The notes under the pieces: generated by a model
The model's input: only the letters and a program-made list of their open reading frames with translations
The model's database searches: none
Told to the model about the DNA's origin: nothing
Translations under genes and position numbers: made by a program
NCBI GenBank assembly: GCA_946807835.1
Contig: OX327686.1
Location: 10,850,001 to 10,914,000, forward strand
Length of the DNA: 64,000 bases
Direction of reading: 5' to 3'
DNA from: Ailanthus altissimus
Taxonomy: Eukaryota > Streptophyta > Magnoliopsida > Sapindales > Simaroubaceae
Part shown: piece by piece, positions 52,001 through 62,275 of the stretch
Numbering within the stretch: the first letter of the stretch is position 1
Layout: each line of letters begins with the position of its first letter

Positions 52001-55000
52001 TCAGTTTCTTTCTTTCTCTGTAGTCTGTTCTCTCACTACTTTCATCTCAATTCTCTAGTCTCCCCTTCTCCTCAAGTCTCGAGCAGTCAAGCTCTCTGAT
52101 CTTTCTCAACACCTGCGCTGCCCGCCGCCTAAGACTAGCTTGCTGGATTCCGCATACCATTATCTTTCGCTTATGTCTTTCTTAAAATTGATATGTGATG
52201 AATGATGCTGCTTTCTGAGTTTTGTGAATTATTGACGTGTTGTAAGTTAATATTTGCTCCAATTTTCAAGTTCATACTTGCACATCATAAATCTGTAAGT
52301 GGTAAAGGTAGCAATTAGCAAGCTTTAGGATTCTGAATTGGTCTTCACAAGTTACATCGATTTTTATAATTTGTTTTCCCATTTATAAAATGTTTTCAAG
52401 AGAATAAGGGGAGGGTGAGAGGAACTGTCCGGGGCATTTTGATATTGACTATGCCAGTTTGGTATATTCATTCTAGTCACATTGGCCATGCCTTAAATTC
52501 TCATGATATTGCTGTTTCACAATGCAATTTAAGAAGTGCTGTTTTTCCATGTTTTATTTCTGTTGAAACTTCCTACCCCAAAAAATTGGAAAAAAAAATT
52601 AAATAACCGGGTTAAAACCTGGGTTCCGGGCCACTCAGAAACTGGGCCAGTTTAAACCTGCACCCATAAAAACCAGGTGCAACCCCAGTTCCAGGAAGCC
52701 TGAAAAAACCTGGATCTGGGTCTGGGTTGAGCCCTATTGTTTCCTCTTTTATTTTTCTTATCTACTTTTAGTATGGTTGAGTATTTAAGCATCTGGAATG
52801 CTTGTTAATAATTAGTTACAGTACTATCTGTGCTACTATAACAGTGTTCAACATTTTCAAGTATTCTTTTGTATTTCAGCATTTTGTACTGGTTTTACTG
52901 GATTTCCAAGTTCTTGTGAAGTTCTTTATCAAATTGCTAATCTTTAAGAACCTGAAAGAAATCTTGGGGCATGATTTTGTATGTATTTAACATCTAGCAA
53001 AAGTTTCTGATGACATTATTTGAAGGAAAAAGACCAAGGATGTGTCTATACTACAATGTTTTATTTTGTGCAAGAGAGATGAGAACAGTATCAATCATCT
53101 CTCTATTCATTGTCCATTGCTTCGCAATTATAGAATAAGCTGTGTGACCCTGCAAACCTTTTGCCTGGTTGTGCGCCCTCTTGCTATTTGGTATTCCTTT
53201 AAAGATCCTGTACATGGTGGAGGTGCACAAGCCACTTAATGTTTTCTCTTAGATTTTGTAATGTTTTCTCTTAGATTTTGAGATGTACCTCTCTTCATTC
53301 ATAGTAATTAGGGAGACGGCAGTAGCTGAAGTGAGGAATTTGTTTGCACAGTCATGTTTTTATGGCTTTCTAAGAATGCTCTCTAATGCACTCTTTTTAC
53401 AGATTCTCTGTTTTTTTTGTGGACAGCTTGTTCACCTTCTTTAAATACCTTTAGAATTAATACAATTTTATACGTTTCCCAAAAGATCCTTTTATTATTC
53501 CTCTTTTTCCTGATTTAATGCCATCTGCAGCTTCCTGATGCTGTGGAGCCTGATGCCAAAGATGAGGAGGAAAGTCCGCTGTGGGGAACTATTAGGGGCA
53601 AGTGCATCACTCAACTATTGCTTCTTGGCGCCATTAATAGCATTCAGGTTTGGTTCTGATCCTTTTGTATCTTCATAATGTCATATGCATTCCGCTAAAT
53701 TTCTTGATGCCATTTTGTTTTCAAAATTCCAAATCATTTCAAAATTGAAGTCTGATAGCTTTTTATGTACTTCGGTGGCTGTAGCATTTGGATAGATTTA
53801 CTTTTGTCAGTTCTCCCATTTTTGTTTCTGCTGTCACCACTGCTGTCTTGTCAGTCGTCAGGTTGTTATGAAATTTGATGTTAAGAGACATAAAATACTC
53901 TATTTTGTCTTGCGTGCCAGAGTTTAGCAGTTTAATTGACTAAAATGTCTTCAAAATTTGCAGAAAAAATACTGGAGCAAGTTGAAAGCACCACAAAAGA
54001 TTGCTATAATGGACATTTTGGTATCTTTACTAGAGTTTGCTGCTTCATACAATTCATATTCAAACCTCAGAATGCGAATGCACCATATCCCTGCTGAAAG
54101 GTAGGCAACATCTCTTTCTTCTCCACCTCAGATTTATTCAACCTTGATGTGGAGTAACTGTGTACCATGACAATTTTTCTTTGTACAGGCCTCCATTGAA
54201 TCTTCTGCGCCAGGAAATAGCTGCAACTTGCATATATCTTGATATTTTACAGAAAACAACTTCAGGATTTAATGCCAATGGGGAACAACACCCCAAATAT
54301 ATTGATTCTCAGGATGTTGATATTACTTCAGATAATAATGTGTCAAGCTCCAACAAACATTCTAATGCCGAAGAGAAACTAGAAGGTATAGCAGAGGAGA
54401 AGCTGGTTTCTTTCTGTGAACAGGTGCTTAGGGAGGCATCTGATCTTCAGTCCAGTGTAGGGGAAACTACAAACATGTACATTCATCGAGCTTTGGAGTT
54501 AAGATCCCCAATCATTGTTAAGGTATGGTATGCGTTTCATAGGGTGTCTTTTTTCATTTTATCTTTATTTTTACTTATTGCTGAGTTCTTCTGCTGATTT
54601 TTGTAACAGCATTGATTATTGCTTGCCTTGTCTAAAAGCTGCATAATCTCTCTGCTAAGCTCACTATAGCATTCTGGAACTTCTGCCATTTCTTTTTCCC
54701 AGTTAAGAAACAAAGAAATTATATTGAAAAAGGATATACAAAGAAGTTAATAGGAAGTCCAAAAAAAGAACCTCAAAAAAACACTAAAAAGAGCTATACA
54801 ATGTAAACTGGTCAGCTCACCCAAAAAGAATAGGATCTCAAAACAAATAAAAAGCTATCCCAGTAATCACAAACTTATCCTTGGACCCCATCTCAATTTA
54901 GATGTACGAGTAAAGAAGAATCTTGAAATTCTGTAGTAACAGGGGCCCAAAGTGAGGCTAGTAACGCACTCTATCCCAGGATCCCATAAAATGTTTGTGA

Positions 55001-56477
55001 CGTCCTCCAAATCTTCAAGTATTCTTCAGTTTGTTTCTTGCAATCACGGAAAGAGTATCTAGTACTGCACATTTCCAAAGAACATTAACATTTTCACCTC
55101 TCCCTAAGGTATGAAGATTCTCCAAGAATTTCTGCCTGTTCTCAGTATAATAAAAAAAATTCTTGTATTGGATCTATGTTTCACATCATACTCTTGGAAA
55201 ATATGAAACTCAATTATTTTGCCTGCTAATATCATCTCCTCTACCCGATGTTCTGCACTGAAAGGTCTTTCCTCTTTTTTATTTTGCCTAGTGTGCCGCC
55301 CAGCATAATTCAGCCCTGCTTTTTCCTATAAAAGATAATAATAGTAAACTAATGCTGCTGCCCTTCTGTTGTTCTAGCAGTCAGATTGAAGTTCTGATGA
55401 AATATTGTTCCTTTTTCTTAATGAGCTACCAGTTTATTATGGCCTTTCTCCATTTGGCTAGATCCTTTACTTTTTCCAAGTGATTATGAAATCTTCTGTT
55501 TTGGTGAATTCACCTGAAATGTTAAGAAACTCCTAGTTGCTGTGGTTGTACATTATATGCTAAATATCTTTTTTTATTTTTTTATTCCCATGTGGCTGTA
55601 CCTTCATATTGATGTCATTTTTTAACAGAACCAACATTTTGATTGATCCTTTTACTTGTATTAATTGCAAGAGGTATTTATATTTGGTCAACTTTTTTGT
55701 TTACTCAGGTATTGAAAGGCATGTGCTTTATGAACAATAAGATTTTCAAAAGACACCTCCGAGATTTCTATCCTTTGCTCACAAAACTTGTTTGCTGTGA
55801 CCAGGTAAAGCTCTTATTCTAGATATATTTAAATTTGTCAAACCATGCTTTGCTCTAAATCTTTACATTGCATTAATAAAATTTCCGTTGTCTACAAAGA
55901 GAAATCTTGTTTTATTTTAAGGTCAATATAAAATTTGACCAGTAGTAACTGGTATAAAATGTTTCCACTGTGCTCTGTGGTATTTATTGGCAAACTGGTC
56001 CGGCTGAAATGTAGTCCTTGTGACTAAAGCTGTTGTATGAGCAGTGTCTGTGCAAGATAATTTGTTCTGTAGTAAAATTGTGGTAGTTTAATAGTTTGTT
56101 ATTAACCCGTAGTGGAAAATATATTTCACAAGAAGGGTCTTTATTTTCATTTTTCTGAACACATTCTTAATTTATGCTCTCATTGAAGTAGCTTTCTTGG
56201 CCTTATAATTTTTCTTTTCAGCATCATGATTTGTAATTTCTAGTTGAGGTGCTGTCATCACTGTTTTGTAGTTTATCTATGTTTACATTCATACTTACAC
56301 TGACAACATTTCTGTTGCTAGTGAGTGAATTTCACATTTCATTTTCAAAACAGTAAAACAGCTGTTGGAATATTGTATTGTTGGAATATACTGATTTTCA
56401 CTTGATATGTTCAGATGGATATTCGTGGGGCGCTTGGTGATCTTTTCAGGATGCAGTTAAAAGCTCTATTACCTTAG
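25076..56477 (+). CDS. BIG5: Brefeldin A-inhibited ARF guanine-nucleotide exchange factor, BIG5 type
   Basis: The gene encodes a large Sec7 ARF-GEF that swaps GDP for GTP on ARF GTPases at the trans-Golgi/early endosome. Exons: 25076-25178, 28412-28484, 28861-29098, 29327-29448, 29533-29591, 31419-31476, 31554-31638, 31749-31943, 32153-32211, 32324-32393, 32475-32543, 33134-33256, 33352-33405, 33499-33581, 33740-33836, 33927-34025, 34162-34362, 34501-34611, 34688-34872, 36260-36877, 37059-37476, 43752-43991, 44127-44250, 44362-44510, 46681-47037, 48470-48636, 48709-48959, 49248-49420, 53531-53647, 53964-54100, 54189-54522, 55709-55804, 56415-56477. They sum to 5328 nt (1775 residues) with every phase consistent. 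The N terminus [18 protein letters not shown] resembles Arabidopsis BIG5/MIN7, not BIG1-4. The HUS box ([15 protein letters not shown]) is at residues 482-496. Sec7 spans about 597-785, with the catalytic glutamate in FRLPGE (E681) and YSVIML (M719), compatible with brefeldin sensitivity. C-terminal HDS repeats follow. Reading frame intact despite transposons in introns. Confidence 0.93.
25179..28411 (+). other. BIG5 intron 1 (3.2 kb), no recognised insert
   Basis: A long AT-rich first intron. Short open frames on both strands have no recognisable domains. I see no transposon termini in it. Long first introns in plants can carry regulatory elements, but nothing here shows that. Confidence 0.6.
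29842..30535. mobile_element. Possible degenerate MITE in BIG5 intron 5
   Basis: A very AT-rich block starts with GGGCCTTGTTTGGTATGTTG and short repeats of GGATTGAATTGG. It closes around 30460-30530 with GTAGTCCAATTCTACC-type sequence. Such ends resemble common plant MITEs, but I could not find matching terminal repeats or a target duplication, so the limits are approximate. Confidence 0.35.
30640..31060 (-). mobile_element. LINE 3'-end fragment, antisense in BIG5 intron 5
   Basis: The minus strand 30751-31008 contains [19 protein letters not shown] followed by [10 protein letters not shown], the C-terminal block typical of plant LINE ORF2. The A/T-rich tail lies on the left, as expected of a 5'-truncated copy inserted antisense to BIG5. 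It is not a gene. Confidence 0.7.
35040..35400 (-). mobile_element. LINE 3'-end fragment, antisense in BIG5 intron 19
   Basis: It begins with a T-rich stretch and TTTTATTGAAGAAATAAAGG, then shares AACCGAGGCCATAGAGAAGTAAAGAA-like text (in two pieces) with 44790-44850. It belongs to the same family as the fragments in introns 5, 24 and 31. The coding part is shorter than in the intron 5 copy. This intron interrupts the Sec7 coding sequence. Confidence 0.55.
35783..35858. repeat. 38-bp imperfect tandem repeat in intron 19
   Basis: Two adjacent 38-bp copies (35783-35820 and 35821-35858) share ATAGATT(C/T)GCATCTGTTG and CTGCTATTGTTTT, with a few mismatches. No function is apparent. Confidence 0.8.
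38075..38256 (-). repeat. E5 3' LTR
   Basis: 182 bp, from TGTAAAGAATAG to CATTTCAACA as written on the plus strand. It matches 42899-43080 with 7 mismatches and no gaps. It is followed at 38257 by CTCCCCCTCAAGC, the complement of the polypurine tract. Confidence 0.95.
38290..41600 (-). pseudogene. E5 copia pol: protease, integrase, RT, RNase H (frameshifted)
   Basis: Read downward on the minus strand, a protease remnant lies at about 41400-41440 ([10 protein letters not shown], where the catalytic D has become N). Pre-integrase and integrase core lie in 40115-41347 ([42 protein letters not shown]). A frame change occurs near 40250. The linker is at 39753-40262. The RT has [20 protein letters not shown] near 39440 and an intact YVDD at about 39205. 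RNase H at 38300-38700 has [11 protein letters not shown]. Scattered stops mean it cannot encode a working polyprotein, and without gag it would need helper proteins to move. Confidence 0.88.
41609..41895 (+). pseudogene. rpl2: Fragment of mitochondrial-type rpl2 inside E5
   Basis: The plus strand reads [20 protein letters not shown], then [20 protein letters not shown], then [18 protein letters not shown] and [12 protein letters not shown]. This is the N-terminal part of plant mitochondrial ribosomal protein L2. It does not match plastid rpl2, whose corresponding region differs (from memory of the family). A few residues are missing after FHRG, one in-frame change occurs after CNTIE, and homology stops near 41895. 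The fragment runs opposite to E5. It joins directly to copia sequence at about 41605. No start codon or full domain remains, so it is a dead fragment. Confidence 0.85.
41896..41966 (+). other. Unassigned bridge between rpl2 and ycf2 fragments
   Basis: About 70 bp, with TCTTTGTCAAACGAAAAGCA, that I cannot place firmly. It could be further mitochondrial rpl2 sequence or filler from end-joining. Confidence 0.4.
41967..42352 (+). pseudogene. ycf2: Fragment of plastid ycf2 inside E5
   Basis: The plus strand reads [17 protein letters not shown], then [66 protein letters not shown] and NKWAIS. This is an internal part of Ycf2, the large plastid-encoded protein. Homology runs to about 42352 (the GTGGCAATTCTGCCAAG end), where the E5 leader begins. 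A stop replaces one codon after NKWAIS. The fragment has the same orientation as the rpl2 piece. It may have come directly from plastid DNA, or through a mitochondrial genome that had already taken up plastid DNA. Confidence 0.88.
42353..42886 (-). other. E5 untranslated leader
   Basis: The region between the primer-binding site and the organellar block has higher GC than its surroundings and no gag homology in any frame. The open frame at 42553-42741 on the minus strand has no recognisable domain. It looks like the 5' leader of a copia element, ending where gag would start. Confidence 0.6.
42887..42898 (-). other. E5 primer-binding site
   Basis: On the minus strand TGGTATCAGAGC follows the 5' LTR directly. 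It matches the 3' end complement of initiator methionine tRNA, the usual primer of plant copia elements. Confidence 0.92.
42899..43080 (-). repeat. E5 5' LTR
   Basis: 182 bp, the partner of 38075-38256. It is flanked on the right by the CTAAG target duplication (43081-43085). It would hold the E5 promoter, which would transcribe antisense to BIG5. Confidence 0.95.
44560..45010 (-). mobile_element. LINE 3'-end fragment, antisense in BIG5 intron 24 (first)
   Basis: It starts with CAATTTTATTCAAGAAATAAAG and continues with AAACCGAAGCCCATAGGGAA, closely matching the intron 19 fragment. It has a T/A-rich tail on the left. It belongs to the same LINE family and lies antisense to BIG5. Confidence 0.55.
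45290..45700 (-). mobile_element. LINE 3'-end fragment, antisense in BIG5 intron 24 (second)
   Basis: Near 45540-45660 the minus strand gives a WVIWKE block, a stop, then NKRIF and, after a frame change, a [11 protein letters not shown]-like ending. This is the same LINE C-terminal block as at 30751-31008. Limits are approximate. Confidence 0.55.
50249..50488 (-). mobile_element. Copia 5' LTR and primer-binding site remnant in BIG5 intron 28
   Basis: The complement of 50249-50260 is TGGTATCAGAGG, a copia primer-binding site with its last base changed. It lies just beyond an LTR-like block (50261-50488) with AGGAAACACTAATAGGGAAA and a possible TGTATGAGG start at 50488. I found no matching second LTR and no pol, so it is a fragment or a decayed solo LTR. 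Confidence 0.5.
50740..51010. other. Possible organellar-derived segment in BIG5 intron 28
   Basis: This stretch has higher GC and a texture unlike the neighbouring intron. An open frame at 50834-51121 has no recognisable domain. Pieces such as GAAAGGGCTTTCCCTCATGG look like plant mitochondrial intergenic DNA, but this is an impression and not an identification. Confidence 0.25.
51831..52736. mobile_element. hAT-like non-autonomous element (906 bp) in BIG5 intron 28
   Basis: The ends are TAGGGATGGG on the left and the complement of TAGGGCTCAACCC on the right. They are flanked by an 8-bp target duplication, TTGTCTCC (51823-51830) and TTGTTTCC (52737-52744), with one mismatch; 8 bp is the hAT length. 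Subterminal regions on both sides are dense in AACCTGG/CCAGGTT and CCGGG motifs. The middle (51970-52140) is C/T-rich, like a leader of an expressed gene. No transposase is encoded. Confidence 0.75.
54700..55110 (-). mobile_element. LINE 3'-end fragment, antisense in BIG5 intron 31
   Basis: It opens with AAGAAACAAAGAAATTATATTG and continues with blocks shared with the intron 5, 19 and 24 fragments (AAGAATCTTGAAATTCTGTAG; CACTCTATCCCAGGATCCCA). On the minus strand a degenerate RNKLKNT...LASLWG-type ending is readable. It is the fifth antisense copy in this gene. Confidence 0.55.
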
Positions 56478-57614
56478 TTTTCTCGATTGCCACTGTCAAA
56501 CTTTCTCTAAAGGAAATGATTTTCAGCATTGCTGCACATTCCATAGCTTATTGTCTCATTGTTTTTGCCAATTTGTCACCACACATCTGTGCCCAACTTT
56601 TGTTTTGCTAGAGTAGCTTTGTAATTGTTTTAGATTATATTTTGTCCTCCAAGGACTACATATTATAGTGATGTCATGTCTTGAAGGAAAAGAGGAAGTT
56701 AGTATACAAAATGGACCTTCTCTTTCTTGTAATTAACCGCTTTTTTTTGGCTAGTGGTAAAGTTATAAAAAAAAGTTGTTTCAGAAAAGGTCTGAAGCTC
56801 CCTCTCTTTAAAATGTAATATAAATCAAACCTCGCTTTAAACTTTGTGAAAGCAAGAACTTCAGATTTCTAATACGGTTCAATAGACTTTATCAATTGAC
56901 ACTCACAAGGAGCCCAAGAATCCAATTGGTACTCTGAAAATGGCCCAAATATGAATTCTAAAGGTGTCGGGCACATACAACTATATTAATTCAAAAGTTG
57001 AGTACGATATTGTGAACTGTTAAAATTGTCATCTGTGGTAGATAGGGCATATTATTATATAAACGAAGTGCTTGTAGTGCTTGTTATCCTGCATCTGCTT
57101 TTATGTGGCTACCACTTTACTTGCTTGGCCGCAAAAAGTACTAAAAATCCTTTCAAGCTTAGATAATATTTTCCAAGGGATCAGGTTGGTTGGAGAGTTT
57201 CTAGTTCTGATTTTCTAACTTTCTTTTTTTCTCATTTTTTTTACAACAGGAGAACAATAACAACTCAGATTAACCAATTTACATAACCGAAACTCTAGTC
57301 TTCTCATATTCTTCCAGTCAGGTAAAAAGAACGAAGTGGAGTATAAATTATTGCTGTACAACGCAGTCCCCTGCAAGTACTCTTTCGAGCAACATTAAGA
57401 TAGTGGACAATAAACAACGAATTTTATATAATGGACATCATTAAAAAGATTGATTTTAATGTTATACATACAAGTGGTCATCAGATCCAGCCATGGTATA
57501 AGAATCCCAACCTTCGTAGTGCGTGAGATGGGCAAATTTCACTCTACTCTAATCTACTTTCAATGTTGAATTTCTGCCAGGTTCTGATGCGCCGTCAGAG
57601 GGAAATCAAACAAC
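56478..57614. other. Intergenic region between convergent gene ends
   Basis: Holds the 3' UTR of BIG5 on the plus strand and of the DUF547 gene on the minus strand. I see no other gene and no clear transposon ends. The two stop codons are 1137 bp apart. Confidence 0.6.
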
Positions 57615-60600
57615 CTATTTGAATAACTTTGTGCTTCTTGGGCGAAACCATTGGCTCCTATCTTCCATTAGGAAGAGATACCGAAACCTTGAACCGAAAG
57701 GTAAAACGGAGAAGCCTCGAGCACCAAAGAGTCCCCAATTTTGATGGGATGAACAATCTCTAACCATGGCAGCTTGCTCTGAGGAGAGGAATTGACAGAT
57801 CCAATCAGGCAGCTTTGAGTCCTCTACAATGCCTTTGGTAAAACAATGCAACAGTTTTGGGACCAATAGATTCCCTTTGTTGCTTATACCAACAGACGCT
57901 TGGACATAATCTCTCAACGACTCATTAAGCAACCCAGTGACATTTTCAGGCCTAAAGATTCTCACCTGATTATGAAAGGAAAAAAGAATGCAAAGTTAAA
58001 ACACAAGTTCTTCTTATGGTAAAATGTCAATCACAATTTTCATCCTGTACGTGCATTACTTGACACCGATAATGGTGCGCCTGCAAAATTTGTATAAACA
58101 TTTTTGTGCACGTAGAAGAAAATTATTGACACTTATCAACTGTATGTCTAACATTGCATGGTTAGGTATAGAGAGCCAACCACAGAAACAAAAAAAAGAC
58201 GAGGAAAAAAGGGAACAACCAGCTGATTGGCATTCATGTGAATCTCTTCTGTTATTACAACAATGCACATGATGAAACACACCATAATCTTATTGGCATT
58301 TTCAGGTAACAGCTACATAAACTTGGAACTGGGAATTTATCCCACAAACTTTATAATTGTTAGTGCTAAATCATTATGTTGTTAGCTCCAATCAAAGACA
58401 GATATACAAATAATCACTCAGATAGGCATTCTGAATGCTCCATGAACCCAAAGGAAGATTGAGAATTTGAGAACATCATCTTTGTAAGGTATGTTAGTTC
58501 TTTAACACTAAAGAGCTTCTTCATTACTAAAAGGACAAATAAGAAAGCAATGGGCTCTTACAGCAGGTGAAGACTGCATCCCACAGCTGAGAGCAAAAGA
58601 TAAAATAGGCTCAGGATGATCAATTGAATACTCTTTTAGCTCTTCTGATACCTTGAATTTCTGAAGCGCAAGAACTAGGGCCTGACAAAAATAAAGAAAA
58701 GATATTAGTTATCTGACACTGTAACAGAAGTTTGGAAATTTCTGACCGATAGAGAATAAAAATCACGTGTAATAAGAGCTAAAAAGTGAAATTTGGTCAC
58801 TTTTTTCTTCTCCCTCTCCTTAACCAATCCTTCAGATCTCCCATTTAGAGAAAAATACTAAAGCCAAAAATTCATAGTTCAGTGAATGCTGGGAATAAGC
58901 GCCATCAAATCATTGATCTAGAGCATCCATGCTTTGGCCAAATCCCAGCCAGCCAGCCAAAAGACGACAAATTGGCAACATATGTTCTATAAACAGGCCA
59001 AATCCTATCGACCATCCATCATTGATTAAATTTTCAGTTAATAAGTCAGCATCTCTCATCCACAGTTGCAGAGGCTGAAGAAATCTTTTACAAGGGGGAA
59101 GCGGGAGAGGAAAACAATGCATATAATTGAATAACAGAGTCCTACTATTTGTGGAAGATGAGCTGGAGGTTTCATCTTCAGAATGATGAATTCAATGTCA
59201 GCTGCAGTGAATGAGTGCCCTCCAACTGTGTAAGTGGCCTGCAAAATCATTGAGTAATTTCATTCACATTGATTGTCAATAGTAAAAAGAAAAGGCAGGA
59301 GAAATCAATTCTAAAAAGAATATAGCATCAGACCTTCTGAATTAATGACAAAAACTTCATCTCACTTGTTGGAACTCCATATGCTAAATATGCCTGAGAA
59401 AACAGTGAAAGGATAGGCAAGTGAAAATAATCAGGGATGTAAAATCAGGAACTTTCTTAAGTACACTTAGGATCCCATTAAAAGAAAAAGGGATGAAAAT
59501 TGAGGTCAAATTATCTTGTTCTTGCCAAGAGAACAGACACATGCACAGAGGCGATGGCTGGATAAGAGAGTAGAAGACTTACATGCATAATCAAGGCATT
59601 ATATAAGTTGATCCAAAATGCGAGCTTCTCATTGCGACTCATACTAGAAATGTCCACTCTGGCTAAATGCTCAAGCAGCAACCTGTATAGGACAAAGACA
59701 GTTATAACGAAAGCACAGAGAAGCAATTATAGAAACCAATATAAAATTTCTATGGTCATCAGGATACTAAAATAGTAAAATATCATTTCTCAATAAGGTC
59801 CTGGATGAAGTTCATTCAGACAGGCTAAAAGAAATTGGATTGATATTTCAAATGGACTGTCTACCTAAATCTTTTGAGAGCCAGAGCAGCATATTCAAGT
59901 TCGTTCTTCCCAACAGACAAGCGAGAGACTTCAACTGCCATACTGTAGTTCCCAATACTTCCTTTCCAGTCCACCTTATGGGGAACCCTACAAGGATCAG
60001 GTATTCTATCTCTTCCTAAGACATCAGAATCGTGGTCAGTATCGATTGAGGGACTTCTCGCTAAGGGATTCACAATGGGCGAATCTGAGAAAGATGCCAA
60101 AGAGGAGTAGGAGAGGTGGCCCTGAGGTGAAGAAGGCGAAGCTATGAACTCAGAAGATGAGAGCTTGGATGAATCTCCCAAAAACAGGAAAATATCCCTC
60201 ATACACAGGATCATTTCTTCAGACAGGTGACATGGGTGGTGCCAAAGATTCTCCATAAAGTAATCATTGTTTGGCTTTTCAACTGCAGCTTGCACTGCAG
60301 GCATTTCATTCATTTTGTCTTCATTATTCCCCTCTCCACAAGGTCTAGTGATCTGCATCAAACTATTGACCTTTAACGCCTTAATATTTTCCCAGACAGA
60401 TAAGTAGCAGAGCCCTCCAATTACTGGAAAAAAGTTATGTTGTATGTATGGGAAATGTATTATCTTAAATAAGTAGGAAACAGTTCTGACAAAGTAAACT
60501 CATAAAGATGAAGAAAAAAAAGGACTGGATAATTATCTAGTTTGGTTATCAACAAAATGAATAAATAAACAGTGAATATATTATCTTTAGACTATAGAAC

Positions 60601-62275
60601 CACTTAAAGAGTACTTCAAAGTAATGTCTAACGAGAATACCGGTTCTCTCAAGTGAGCCAGCGAGTAATTAGCTAGTGATGATGCAGGACAGGATAAATG
60701 CCTTAAATGATATTCGGCAAGACGACGCTCATTCCTCTCCTGACTGAGCTGGTATTGCAAGGCTTCCATTTCTTGTTCAAGCTTTGATACAGTGATCTCC
60801 AAAACAGCTATGCTCTCCAAAAGATCCTGTGCCTACAGTCCATCAAAGAGCATAAGAAAAGAAGACAATAAAGCACAGAAATGAATCCAAATAGTGAGAT
60901 ATTGACCTTATCCGGAAGTTGGCAGGTAGAATTTGAGAAAGTTGAATCAGAGGGTTCAACAGCACTTGCTAGAGCCAAATGCAGGTCAATTTCTTCTTGT
61001 AGCTGTTGCTGTAACTCTTTAACCTGAACCATCTATGTAGCAGCATAAGTGAAAGCTCACTTGATTGCATTCATCAAAATATAAATTTGGGGTCTACCAC
61101 TCAACAAATAAGCATATGATGTCAATCATGTATAGAGTCGTACACATAGGCTAATAATTCTTTGTTGCCTTGAAGGATTAATCCATGAATCAAAAAACAA
61201 TTGACATTTTTAGCAAGATTTATTTCTTAAAGTGTTATGCTATCATTTTTTATTCTAGAGCATTAGTTCGGAATCAGAACTACCCAGTCACATGAGTAGT
61301 TTCAAATTCTATGATCCCATAGTAATCATACTCCCTCCTATTACATCATGTTTCAATTCCCACATCTCGAGCTAACATCTCAGTCAGATGCAATTCTCTA
61401 GAAATGCCTTAGCTAAGTGATCCAAGAAATGCAAACTAGAAAATTAGGTAGAAATGCTAAAAAAACTTGAGTATTGCTGCCTATTCAAGGACCACCACAC
61501 ACTAATCTAAACCCTCATTACATGTTTTGTCTCTTGTTTAGTGAATCACAGACACATAAAGAAGCACAATATATGGGCAAATCCCCACAAAAGAGAGCGT
61601 ATGTTAACTTGAAGGAAATGAAGTAAACCAGAGAGAGAGGGAGGGATATACAATTGCCTTACATCTTGCTCAAGCTGGTGTTTGTAAGAACATTTTTCTC
61701 CTCGTGTTTTATCCTGCAGCTCAGCGCCCTGAAGGTCTCAAAATTTGATAATTTAAAGTGTTGTAACAGATTACATATCAAGAAAATATAAAAAAGAAAA
61801 AGAACTGTGAAGTTCTCAAAACTTGTTAATCAGTTCTATTCCCAGAGTTGCAAGCAGATAAAGGGTCCAAGAAAAATGGATGAAATAAATCAACAAAAGG
61901 GCAAGTACCTCGGAATCAGAAGAAGTGAAGAACCAATCTCCAGAAAAAGACCGACCCTTCTTCCATAGATATCTTTGAATAGAACTTGCCCTGCAAAACC
62001 AAAACCAATCATATCAACCCAGATTAGTACAATACACCATACATATATTCCCATCAATATAACACAAAAAAATGGAGAAACAAGGAAACTTGAAAGGAGA
62101 AACAAAAATGCAGAGAGTGAGTTGAGTAAATAGAAGAGATTGTGAAGTCTTACAAGTTCATTGGGAGAATAAAACCATTGCTGCTGCTGTTGTTGTTGTT
62201 ACGACCAGAATTTGGAGAAGCCAGATTGTGTTCTTGGTCAGGGTCATCTAGAGCTTCTGCTTTCAGACAAAGCAT
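57615..62275 (-). CDS. Leucine-zipper (MIP1-type) and DUF547 domain protein
   Basis: Eleven coding exons on the minus strand: 62275-62154, 61990-61909, 61728-61663, 61032-60907, 60832-60641, 60352-59865, 59682-59583, 59393-59334, 59238-59146, 58681-58562, 57965-57615. They sum to 1800 nt (599 residues) with all phases consistent. Residues 26-33 are Asn/Ser-rich. Residues about 91-180 form a coiled coil (VKELQQQLQEEIDLHLALAS; LLESIAVLEITVSKLEQEME) matching the MIP1-type leucine zipper. A low-complexity linker follows. DUF547 lies at about 345-480, including RNEKLAFWINLYNALIMHAY (375-394) and VGGHSF. The conserved tail has VPKLLHCFTKG and LPDWICQFL. Proteins of this architecture are widespread in plants; MIP1 was named for binding a MADS-box factor, but no enzymatic activity is established. 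The predicted start MLCLKAEALDD is the first ATG in frame. It is convergent with BIG5. Confidence 0.92.

Noticed and set aside
58024..58280. Open frames on both strands in the last intron of the DUF547 gene
   Set aside because: Mutually overlapping and without domains, they fall between two exons with matching phases.
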